From contig NZ_ATWL01000005.1 of assembly GCF_000421225.1 (NCBI RefSeq), forward strand, positions 170,329 through 234,328: a DNA stretch of 64,000 bases, read 5' to 3'. Each line of letters starts with the position of its first letter. Positions within the stretch are counted from its first letter, which is position 1. The position numbers were made by a program, and so were the translations under genes. Shown piece after piece: positions 26,765 to 38,315 of this stretch. The notes beneath the pieces were generated by a model, which ran no database searches, had not been told where the DNA came from, and saw only the letters and a list, made by a program, of their open reading frames with translations. This DNA is from Ruania albidiflava DSM 18029 (lineage in GTDB: Bacteria; Actinomycetota; Actinomycetes; Actinomycetales; Beutenbergiaceae).

Positions 26765-26877
26765 CAGCTGTTCACTGCTCCACTTCGCTCCAGGTCTGGT
26801 GCCTGGGGCCAGTATCGCACCCGGTCGGTGCCACTCGAGAGTGGAACATTCGCGCCCCGCCGCGGGTTGGCAGAGGT

Positions 26878-27330
26878 ATGGCACAGCGCGAGGTCGACCG
26901 GCAGAACTACGTCCAGCCCGCCACCGACTGGGTGCGCAAGCAGCTCGATGCGATCGATGCAGCCGGCGGGGACACCGCTGCCGTGGAGGTCCAGGGCCGA
27001 CCGGTGGTCGTGGTGACGATGATCGGGGCACGCTCCGGCCGGCCGCGCCGGGTGCCGCTGATGCGCGTAGCACACGAGGGGCGGTACCTGGCGGTGGCCA
27101 GCAAGGGCGGTGCACCCACGAATCCGCAGTGGGTGGCCAACCTGCGCACCCACCCCGACGAGGTCAGCGTGCTCGACGGCACCGTCGAGACGCCGATGGC
27201 AGCCCGAGAGCTCACCGGTGCCGAGCGCGCCACCTGGTGGCAGCGGGCGGTCCAGGCATTCCCGTCCTATGCGGACTACCAGCAGAAGGCTGACCGACAG
27301 ATCCCGGTGTTCCTGCTCGAACCGCGGTGA
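26878..27330 (+). CDS. Deazaflavin (F420)-dependent nitroreductase family protein
   Basis: 150 residues, typical of the Ddn-like split-barrel family. Motifs: [20 protein letters not shown] (T-x-G-x-x-S-G-x-x-R pattern, about 44-63), [19 protein letters not shown] and the late [20 protein letters not shown]. In mycobacteria these F420H2-dependent enzymes reduce quinones and activate nitro-drugs. The presence of one suggests that the host makes cofactor F420; no F420 genes are in this window. Divergent from fumC with 113 nt between starts. Confidence 0.88.
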   Translation: MAQREVDRQNYVQPATDWVRKQLDAIDAAGGDTAAVEVQGRPVVVVTMIGARSGRPRRVPLMRVAHEGRYLAVASKGGAPTNPQWVANLRTHPDEVSVLDGTVETPMAARELTGAERATWWQRAVQAFPSYADYQQKADRQIPVFLLEPR

Positions 27331-27434
27331 TGCTCGAGCCCACCGGGGTCGACTGGGGCCGGGTGGGCAGTTGACTCACGCCTCGGCCAGCCGCGCAGTC
27401 ACCGCCGGCACCTGGTCGCCGAGGACGGCCCGGC

Positions 27435-28559
27435 TCACTTCGGGGTGTACGGGGAGAGCACGACCTCCACCCGCTGGAACTCCTTGACGTCGGAGTACCC
27501 GGTGGTGGCCATCGCCCGGCACAGCGCACCGAACAGGTTCGTGGTGCCGTCCGCGCGGGTGCCCGGGCCGAACAGGATCTGCTCCAGGCTGCCCACGGTG
27601 CCGACCCGGACCCGCTCACCGCGCGGCAGCTGCGGGTGGTGCGCCTCGGAGCCCCAGTGCCAGCCCCGGCCGGGCGCCTCCTCGGCCCGGGCGAGCGCAG
27701 CACCGAGCATCACTGCGTCCGCACCGCAGCCGATCGCCTTGACCAGGTCACCGCTGCGGCCCACACCGCCGTCGGCGATCACGTGCACGTAGCGACCACC
27801 GGACTCGTCCAGGTAGTCCCGCCGGGCAGCGGCGACGTCCGCGACGGCGCTGGCCATCGGTGCGTGGATGCCCAGGGTCTGGCGGGTGGTGTGCGCGGCA
27901 CCGCCGCCGAAGCCCACCAGCACCCCGGCTGCACCGGTGCGCATCAGGTGCAGCGCTGCGGTGTAGGTTGCGGCGCCGCCGACGATCACCGGCACGTCCA
28001 GCTCGTAGATGAACCGCTTGAGGTTCAGCGGCTCGGCCTGGCCGGAGACGTGCTCGGCGGAGACGGTGGTGCCGCGGATGACGAACAGGTCCACCCCAGC
28101 AGAGACCACGGTGCGCCAGTGCTCCTGGGTGCGCTGCGGGGACAGCGCACCGGCCACGGTCACCCCCGCCGCCCGGATCTCCTGCAGCCGCTCGGTGATC
28201 AGCTCGGGGATGATCGGCGCCGCGTACAGCTCCTGCATCCGAGCCGTGGCGGTCTCCGGCGGCAGCTGGCCGATCTCGGTGAGCAGCGGCTCCGGGTCCT
28301 CGTACCGGGTCCACAAGCCCTCGAGGTCGATCACCCCGATGCCGCCCAGCTTGCCGAGCATGATCGCCGTGTCCGGGCTCATCACCGAGTCCATCGGCGC
28401 TGCCAGCAACGGCAGGTCCACCTGGTAGGCGTCGATCTGCCAGGTGATCGACACCTCCTCCGGGTCGCGGGTGCGCCTGGAGGGCACCACTGCGATGTCG
28501 TCGAAGGAGTAGGCGCGGCGACCCCGCTTGCCTCGGCCGATCTCGATCTCGTTGCTCAC
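27435..28559 (-). CDS. guaB3: GuaB3 family IMP dehydrogenase-like protein
   Basis: 374 residues, too short for a normal IMP dehydrogenase because the CBS pair is absent. The TIM-barrel enzyme shows the N-terminal EIGRGKRGRRAYSFDDIAVV characteristic of GuaB3 and VSITWQIDAYQVDLPLLAAPMD. GuaB3 is found in actinobacteria and cyanobacteria next to guaB; some members are reported to be GMP reductases instead of IMP dehydrogenases. The direction of the reaction here is therefore open. It is on the same strand as guaB 2 kb upstream, separated by the exonuclease and the decayed ATPase gene. Confidence 0.92.
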   Translation of the reverse strand: MSNEIEIGRGKRGRRAYSFDDIAVVPSRRTRDPEEVSITWQIDAYQVDLPLLAAPMDSVMSPDTAIMLGKLGGIGVIDLEGLWTRYEDPEPLLTEIGQLPPETATARMQELYAAPIIPELITERLQEIRAAGVTVAGALSPQRTQEHWRTVVSAGVDLFVIRGTTVSAEHVSGQAEPLNLKRFIYELDVPVIVGGAATYTAALHLMRTGAAGVLVGFGGGAAHTTRQTLGIHAPMASAVADVAAARRDYLDESGGRYVHVIADGGVGRSGDLVKAIGCGADAVMLGAALARAEEAPGRGWHWGSEAHHPQLPRGERVRVGTVGSLEQILFGPGTRADGTTNLFGALCRAMATTGYSDVKEFQRVEVVLSPYTPK

Positions 28560-28683
28560 CCCAGCAGATTACCGGTCGCGGCGAGCCGGTCGATGCCCCT
28601 TCACCGTTCTCGGCGCGTACGACCGGACGTTGTCAGTGCCCTGTGGCACGGTGAAGCCATCGACGGACCGAAGCGAGGCACTC

Positions 28684-29418
28684 ATGACCTGGATCGATGG
28701 ACCACTGCTGGGGTTCGACACCGAGACCACCGGCGTGAACCCGTTCCGAGACCGGATCGTCACGGCGGCACTCGTGGGACGAGGCAGGCACGGTACCGAG
28801 GAGCGCACGTGGCTGATCGACCCCGGTGTGGAGATCCCGGAGCAGGCCGCCGCGATCCACGGCATCAGCACCGAGCACGCGCGCGCACACGGCATGGCTC
28901 CGCGCACGGCACTGCGACAGATCGCCGCCGAGCTGCTCGCAGCGTTCACCCACCACATCCCCGTGGTCGCCTACAACGCGGCCTTCGACCTGACGATCAT
29001 CGAACGGGAGCTAGAGCGGCACAGGTTGCCCACGATCGGTGAGCAGCTCGGCCGACCGCTCGCTCCAGTGCTCGACCCGCTGGTGATCGACCGTGGGGTG
29101 GACCGCTACCGCAAGGGAAAGCGCAAGCTGGTGGACCTGTGCGGGCACTACGGTGTGCAGGAGTCCGGGGCGCTGCACACAGCGGATGTGGACGTGGCCG
29201 CCACGCTGGACGTGCTCGCCGCACAGGCCCAGGTGCACCCGCAGATCATCGAGCGCAGCTTGGTGGAGCTGCACGAGTGGCAGTCGGCCAAGCACCGGGA
29301 ATGGGCCACCGGGTTCAACGAGTGGCGCGCCCGGAAGGGCCTCGACGGGCCGGGCGCCGGCCTGGAGTGGCCGCTGCACACGGTGGAGGGAGACGCGCCG
29401 GCGGCCAAGACCGCCTGA
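28684..29418 (+). CDS. DEDDh 3'-5' exonuclease (DNA polymerase III epsilon-like)
   Basis: 244 residues. DEDDh motifs: LLGFDTETTGVNPF (Asp-Glu, about 8-21), VVAYNAAFDLTIIE (Asp, about 98-111) and HTADVDVAATLDVL (His-x(4)-Asp, about 162-175). It lacks the polymerase III alpha-binding tail and GIY-YIG domains, so it is a stand-alone exonuclease of the family found in actinobacterial housekeeping regions, not certain to be the proofreading subunit. ATG at 28684 with GAGGCACTC upstream. Divergent from guaB3 (125 nt between starts). Confidence 0.88.
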   Translation: MTWIDGPLLGFDTETTGVNPFRDRIVTAALVGRGRHGTEERTWLIDPGVEIPEQAAAIHGISTEHARAHGMAPRTALRQIAAELLAAFTHHIPVVAYNAAFDLTIIERELERHRLPTIGEQLGRPLAPVLDPLVIDRGVDRYRKGKRKLVDLCGHYGVQESGALHTADVDVAATLDVLAAQAQVHPQIIERSLVELHEWQSAKHREWATGFNEWRARKGLDGPGAGLEWPLHTVEGDAPAAKTA

Positions 29419-29425
29419 CCACCCC

Positions 29426-29445
29426 CGCGAACGCCCTCGTTCGCG
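29426..29445 (+). terminator. Short perfect hairpin after the exonuclease gene
   Basis: CGCGAACG-CCCT-CGTTCGCG forms an 8-bp perfect stem 8 nt after the stop. It can terminate the exonuclease transcript. Related GCGAA/TTCGC sequences recur on both sides of the neighbouring pseudogene. Confidence 0.5.
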
Positions 29446-29463
29446 ACCAGCAAGCGCTTCCCC

Positions 29464-29484
29464 GCCGCGAACCGGAGCGTTCGC
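29464..29484. repeat. Imperfect repeat flanking the DUF4143 pseudogene (copy 1)
   Basis: 21 nt beginning GCCGCGAA and ending GAGCGTTCGC. It matches the copy at 30489-30509 with 3 mismatches, in the same orientation. The two copies bracket the decayed ATPase gene. Confidence 0.4.
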
Positions 29485-29510
29485 TGCCTTATCGCGCGGC
29501 AGCAGAGTGG

Positions 29511-30427
29511 TCAGTTCTGGGTCACGGTCCAGAGCGCTTCGAGCGGGAGTGCGGTGAGGCGGTCGCCCACGGCATGTGTGCGGTCCCCGGTGTGCAGCAC
29601 GTAGCCGCCGACGAACCGTTCCCCAAGACGGTCTCGCAGGACCGCAAGCCCAGCCGTGTCTTTCGACTGCACCGTTGCCGCCGCTTTCGTCTCGATGCCT
29701 ACTACGCGTCCATCGGGAGCCTCCAGGATCAGGTCGACCTCCAGCCCGCGACTGTCCCGGTAGTGGTACATGGCAGCACGCTGCTCGCTCCATCCGAGCT
29801 GGCGGCGCACCTCCCCGGTCACGAAGCACTCCAGCAGCCCCCGGTCGCCGGATGGGTCGGGCCCAGAGCCTCCGGTGTGAGCCCGAGGAGGCTTGACGCC
29901 AGACCGCTGTCGAGGGTGAAAAGCTTGGGCTGCTTGATCTCGCGGGAGGTCAAGTTGACCGACCACGCGGGTAGGACGTGCACGAGGAACAGCGTCTCGA
30001 GAAGCTTGACGTACGGGCCCAGGGTCCGTCGCGGAATCCCGGCATCGTTGGCCAACGCGGTCCACACCGTCGTCGAACCGCTGCGGGCGGCGATCAGGCG
30101 AAGAAGCCGCGGCAGGTCGGCCAGGCGCTGCAGGCCCGAGATGTCCACCGCGTCTCGGTTGACGATGCGGTTCACATAGGTCTGGTACCAGTCCGACCGA
30201 CGCCGGACCGACTCCCGCGAGAGCGCCTCGGGATAGCCGCCGGCACAAGCGCGATCCAGGTAGTCGCGTCGACGCAAGGTGCTCTGAACACGAACGGGGG
30301 TAGTCCGGCCGAACACAACATCGACGAACGACCCCGTCCGCGACTCCAGCTCGCTCTGGCTGAATGAGTGCAGCACCAGGCTCTCCGCCCGTCCCGCCAG
30401 CGACTCATGCGCTCGCCGTTTCGCCAC
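29511..30427 (-). pseudogene. Decayed DUF4143/AAA family ATPase gene (N-terminal truncation plus frameshift)
   Basis: Two overlapping reading frames together encode the C-terminal part of an AAA ATPase with DUF4143. The upstream frame (30427 to 29819) has SLAGRAESLVLHSFSQSELE, the DUF4143 helix-turn-helix AGIPRRTLGPYVKLLETLFL and KLFTLDSGLASSLLGL. The downstream frame resumes at DRGLLECFVTGEVRRQLGWS and ends with the nuclease-like YHYRDSRGLEVDLILE and VGIETKAAATV. The join near 29840-29850 needs a 1-nt shift. The roughly 110 residues carrying the Walker A/B ATPase motifs are absent, so the gene is dead. Family members are often mobile accessory genes; flanking repeats support insertion. Confidence 0.75.
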
Positions 30428-30488
30428 CCCGTGCTCGCCGTTCCACCAACCCGGAACGCCCCGTTGTGCGGCATCCCGGGCGCAGCTC

Positions 30489-30509
30489 GCCGCGAAAGCG
30501 AGCGTTCGC
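30489..30509. repeat. Imperfect repeat flanking the DUF4143 pseudogene (copy 2)
   Basis: 21 nt matching 29464-29484 at 18 positions. It lies between the truncated 5' end of the pseudogene and the guaB stop. Confidence 0.4.
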
Positions 30510-30531
30510 GAACCGTGTGGGTGGGTGGAGG

Positions 30532-32079
<1,548 letters not shown>

Positions 32080-32099
32080 CTACCTGTCCGCCCGGCACG

Positions 32100-33086
32100 T
32101 CAGTGGCGCAGCACCCGGCGCTCGACGAGGAGGTCGTGGATCTCGTGCACTGCCCCGGCGAGCGTCCGCGCCCGCGGTAGCTGCGCCAAGGCCGCCGGCA
32201 GCTCGGCGGGCGAGACGATGAACGGCAGGCAGTCGGTGTCCGCGAGCGCTGCGGCCACGTTCTCTGCGTGTGCCGGCGGTCCGAGCAGCACCACCAGCTG
32301 CACCCCCGCGTGGGTGACCGTAGCGGCGATGTCGATCTGCCGACCACGCCGCGCAGGCCGCAGCACGCGTACTCCGGCCCCCTGCAGCGCCAGCTCCGCG
32401 GCGAGCACGTGCGCATCCAGGCGCCGGTCCGCGTCGGCGTGGATGAGCACCGCATCGGCCTCGCTCCTGGTGTCGACGACGGTGCGCACCACGGCCAGGA
32501 GGGCCGCCTCGAGCGCAGCGGCCGGGTCTCGTCCGGGCCGGTCACCGTGGTCGCGCGCCTCGACCAGGTCCATTGCCGGGCGCACCAGCGTCTGCCAGGC
32601 GGTGAGCACCTCGTCCTCGCCGACCGCACGGGCGATCATCCGGCGCAGCCGCACGTCGTCGGCCTCCACCGCCGCCGCTGCCAGCGACAGCGGGTCGAGC
32701 ACCTCGTCCGCTGCGTCCTCGCCCCCTTCGCCGGGCAGCACCAGGTCCTCGTCACCGGCGTCCAGCCCACGGGCCAGCCGCGCGGCGTCCGCCGGGGCCA
32801 CCCCCTCCCGGGTGAGGCGACGCATCGTCTCCAGCCGGGTGACGTCGTCAGCGTCGTAGCGCCGGTGCCGACCCGCAGTGCGTGCGGACGGTCCCAGACC
32901 GTAGCGCCGCTCCCAGGTACGCAACGTGGACGCTGCCACCCCGAGCCGGCCGGCGACGGCAGCAACGGTCAGCCGGATGCCGTCGTCCAGAGGACGGGGC
33001 CGCTCGTTGCCGGATCGCGCCGCTGCCACGTCTCGCTCCTCTCCCAAGGCCGTCATCTCGTCTGCAAGCAGACCGACGGCAGGCAC
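32100..33086 (-). CDS. MerR-type regulator with degenerate B12-binding-like domain
   Basis: 328 residues. The MerR winged helix (about 37-105) has LTVAAVAGRLGVAASTLRTW, ERRYGLGPSARTAGRHRRYD and DVTRLETMRRL. The rest follows the CarH/LitR plan: a helical domain (about 130-225) and a Rossmann-like domain (about 200-310, VLIHADADRRLDAHVLAAEL). CarH-type sensors bind cobalamin with a His in an E-x-H-x-x-G-like motif; that position reads DRRLDA here, so B12 binding is doubtful. The GTG at 33086 is chosen because GGAG lies 7 nt before it; an in-frame ATG at 33056 has no such site. Divergent from whiB3. Confidence 0.75.
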   Translation of the reverse strand: MPAVGLLADEMTALGEERDVAAARSGNERPRPLDDGIRLTVAAVAGRLGVAASTLRTWERRYGLGPSARTAGRHRRYDADDVTRLETMRRLTREGVAPADAARLARGLDAGDEDLVLPGEGGEDAADEVLDPLSLAAAAVEADDVRLRRMIARAVGEDEVLTAWQTLVRPAMDLVEARDHGDRPGRDPAAALEAALLAVVRTVVDTRSEADAVLIHADADRRLDAHVLAAELALQGAGVRVLRPARRGRQIDIAATVTHAGVQLVVLLGPPAHAENVAAALADTDCLPFIVSPAELPAALAQLPRARTLAGAVHEIHDLLVERRVLRH

Positions 33087-33138
33087 CCGGTCGCTCCACT
33101 CTGCGGGACTGCCCTGAGGTTACGGGCCGCACCGGTCC

Positions 33139-33205
33139 TGAACAACTTGACCTGCCATCACGAACCATTTTCGCATGACCCTTGAACAACTTCTGAATGA
33201 GTTGT
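33139..33205. promoter_or_regulatory. Repeated TGAACAACTT and ACAACT-N8-AGTTGT in the merR-whiB3 divergent region
   Basis: The 10-mer TGAACAACTT occurs at 33139-33148 and again, 44 nt on, at 33183-33192. The second copy forms the left arm of a perfect inverted repeat ACAACT-TCTGAATG-AGTTGT (33186-33205). The spacing is about four helical turns. A shared operator for the MerR-type protein is plausible but untested. Confidence 0.45.
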
Positions 33206-33359
33206 ACGTTGGCGGCAGCAACAGAGGACAACATCCGGCGCACCGCAGCTCGCGGCCCACCCGAATCCTCAGCGTGAAGCAGACGAGCACGACACAACGG
33301 TCCATCCGGTCAGCACAAAGGCATCACTGCCGACCGGCCGAACGAAGGAAGGTGGCATC

Positions 33360-33650
33360 GTGGCAGAGCTTTCAAGGCTTCCCGGCCCAATCATGGATCT
33401 GTGGGAATGGCAGTACCAGGGGGCGTGCCGGCAGACCGGCGACGAGCAGTTCTTCCACCCGGAGGGTGAGCGCGGTGCCGCACGTCGACGACGAGACGCG
33501 AACGCCAAGGCGATCTGCGCCACCTGCCCGGTGATCCAGCAGTGCCGTGAGCACGCGCTGCGGGTGCGCGAACCCTACGGTGTGTGGGGCGGGCTGACCG
33601 AGGACGAGCGCGCGGCGATCCTCGCCCGCGAGACACCGGCCGCCAGCTGA
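33360..33650 (+). CDS. whiB3: WhiB family iron-sulfur regulator, WhiB3/WhiD type
   Basis: 96 residues. The four cluster cysteines appear as GACRQTG (about C22), then AICATCPVIQQC (C-x2-C-x5-C, about C54-C63). The C-terminal beta-turn GVWGGLTEDER, which contacts the sigma factor, is intact. The N-terminal LPGPIMDLWEWQYQGACR, the FFHPEGERG stretch and REPYGVWGG closely follow WhiB3 of mycobacteria and WhiD of Streptomyces. WhiB3 binds a [4Fe-4S] cluster and responds to redox, NO and acid stress. GTG start at 33360 behind GAAGGAAGG. It converges on groES across a strong terminator. Confidence 0.9.
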   Translation: MAELSRLPGPIMDLWEWQYQGACRQTGDEQFFHPEGERGAARRRRDANAKAICATCPVIQQCREHALRVREPYGVWGGLTEDERAAILARETPAAS

Positions 33651-33661
33651 TCCCCTAGCAA

Positions 33662-33702
33662 CGACGAAGGCCCCGACCTGCACCAGGTCGGGGCCTTCGT
33701 CG
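33662..33702. terminator. Strong bidirectional terminator between whiB3 and groES
   Basis: Perfect 19-bp stem: CGACGAAGGCCCCGACCTG (33662-33680) pairs with CAGGTCGGGGCCTTCGTCG (33684-33702) around a CAC loop. It lies between the two convergent stops, 11 nt after whiB3 and 14 nt after groES. Confidence 0.88.
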
Positions 33703-33716
33703 CTACGGTCAGAGAG

Positions 33717-34013
33717 TCACTTCTGGACCACGGCGAGCACGTCGCGGGCGGAGAGGATGAGGTACTCCTCCCCGGCGTACTTCACCTCGGTGCCGCCGTA
33801 CTTGCTGTAGATGACGACGTCGCCGACGGACACGTCGAGCGGGACGCGGTTGCCGTTGTCGTCGACCCGACCCGGGCCGATCGCCAGCACCTCGCCCTCC
33901 TGCGGCTTCTCCTTGGCAGTGTCCGGGATGACGAGCCCGGACGCGGTGGTCTGCTCGGCCTCGACCGTCTTGACGACGATCCGGTCCTCGAGCGGCTTGA
34001 TGGAGACCGACAC
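33717..34013 (-). CDS. groES: Co-chaperonin GroES (Hsp10)
   Basis: 98 residues, normal for Hsp10. Begins [20 protein letters not shown], has the mobile loop [19 protein letters not shown] (about 18-36) that binds GroEL, and ends VLSA-type ([11 protein letters not shown]). The GTG at 34013 is chosen because GGGGAGG lies 5-11 nt upstream and it gives the standard family N-terminus; the longer in-frame ATG at 34052 lacks both. Controlled by a CIRCE element. No groEL follows: the next gene on the left is the convergent whiB3, so groEL must be elsewhere. Confidence 0.96.
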   Translation of the reverse strand: MSVSIKPLEDRIVVKTVEAEQTTASGLVIPDTAKEKPQEGEVLAIGPGRVDDNGNRVPLDVSVGDVVIYSKYGGTEVKYAGEEYLILSARDVLAVVQK

Positions 34014-34152
34014 TGCGGACCTCCCCTTCGCGTGAGTGGTGAACAATGACAAAGGTCTCCCGCCGCCTCAGCACCAAACCGCCGTCGCGGGGGCCGGTCG
34101 GTACCGGTGCGTACGGGTGAACGCCCCCTCCGGAGAGGGGACCTCGGGTCTA

Positions 34153-34181
34153 AATCTATGCAGGAGTTAGCACTCGGTCAA
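34153..34181 (-). promoter_or_regulatory. groES promoter
   Basis: On the minus strand TTGACC (34181-34176) and TAGATT (34158-34153) are spaced by 17 nt, an excellent vegetative -35/-10 pair. The -35 box lies in the CIRCE spacer, so HrcA bound there would block RNA polymerase. The leader is about 135 nt. Confidence 0.8.
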
Positions 34182-34193
34182 GGCGAGTGCTAA
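34167..34193. promoter_or_regulatory. CIRCE element (HrcA operator)
   Basis: Perfect TTAGCACTC-N9-GAGTGCTAA. This is the established HrcA-binding site for heat-shock repression of chaperonin genes. It covers the groES -35 box and also contains the stop codon of the TetR gene (34190-34192). Confidence 0.97.
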
Positions 34194-34906
34194 AGCGCGT
34201 CCGTGACCGGGTCCACACCGCCGTCGTAGTCCCCCGGATCCGGGGCCGAGCGCGGCGAGCAGGCGCGCCACTGGCGGCGTAGTGTCGGGATGTCGGTGAG
34301 CACGCTCGGCTCGGCGAGCACGAGCGCGAAGTAGTCGCGCAGCACCTGCGCCGCGCTGATCACCTCTGGGTCGTGCAACCACTGCAGCTGCACCCCGTCC
34401 CAGAGCGCCACCACGGTCACCGCGGCGGTGCGCGGGTCCACACCGGGCCGCAGCAGGCCCGCGTCGGCAAGCGCGGTGAACTCAGCGGTGATCCCGTCGC
34501 GCACCTTGGCGAAACGGGTGGCGAAGTACTCCTGTGCCGGGTGGTCCCGGGTGGCCGACTCCGCGCTGAGCACGGCGTAGAGCTGGATGAGGTGCGGGAT
34601 CTCCTCGTTCGCCACCGCCTGGCCGACCACCCGGTCCGGGTACCCACGTACCCCCTCTCGCCCACCGGCGAACTTGTGCGCGTCCCGGTGCGCCATCGTG
34701 GCCCAGAGGAGCTCTTGCTTGCTGCCGAAGAAGTGCAGCAGGCTGGAGGGGCTCATCCCCGCCTCGGCGGCGATGGCACGGATCGTCGCCCCTCGGTAGC
34801 CATCGCGGGAGAACACCTGGGCCGCCGCCGCCACGATCCGGCGGCGCCGCTCGGCGGACTTGCGGTAGGGCCCACGTGGGCCACGCGGGACGGGAGCTTG
34901 TACCAC
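34190..34906 (-). CDS. TetR family transcriptional regulator
   Basis: 238 residues. N-terminal HTH (about 18-64): RRIVAAAAQVFSRDGYRGAT, AIAAEAGMSPSSLLHFFGSK. The C-terminal ligand domain (about 80-210) has no recognised signature beyond a TetR_C-like WDGVQLQWLHDPE. GTG start at 34906 behind AGGAGG. Divergent from lacZ across 202 nt with a palindrome; it is probably the local repressor of lacZ, with a sugar or derived ligand as inducer. The last codon overlaps the groES CIRCE element. Confidence 0.88.
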   Translation of the reverse strand: MVQAPVPRGPRGPYRKSAERRRRIVAAAAQVFSRDGYRGATIRAIAAEAGMSPSSLLHFFGSKQELLWATMAHRDAHKFAGGREGVRGYPDRVVGQAVANEEIPHLIQLYAVLSAESATRDHPAQEYFATRFAKVRDGITAEFTALADAGLLRPGVDPRTAAVTVVALWDGVQLQWLHDPEVISAAQVLRDYFALVLAEPSVLTDIPTLRRQWRACSPRSAPDPGDYDGGVDPVTDAL

Positions 34907-34946
34907 CGGGCCTCCTCTCTGCCGACGCAGCGTACCGACCCACTCT

Positions 34947-34970
34947 AATCTCGAACATGCGATCGGGATT
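34947..34970. promoter_or_regulatory. Inverted repeat between tetR and lacZ (AATCTCGA-N8-TCGGGATT)
   Basis: 8-bp arms with one mismatch around 8 nt, 41 nt from the TetR start and about 140 nt before lacZ. Typical size and location for a TetR operator; binding is inferred. Confidence 0.55.
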
Positions 34971-35036
34971 GTGTTAGCGTGCCGGACGTGCCCTCAAGGC
35001 GCAGGCAAGGTTCCTGGTGCACCGCCTGCGCCGTGA

Positions 35037-38183
<3,147 letters not shown>

Positions 38184-38315
38184 CCTTCGCTCGCGCTGAA
38201 GCGAATCAGGCGATACTTCCTACACCGGGTCGTGCTCTGCGTTGTCGACCGGGCGGAGCAGGTATCGGCGGCAGCGCGTGGCTGACCCGAAGCCCCCAGG
38301 TGAGGTTCGCTGTGG

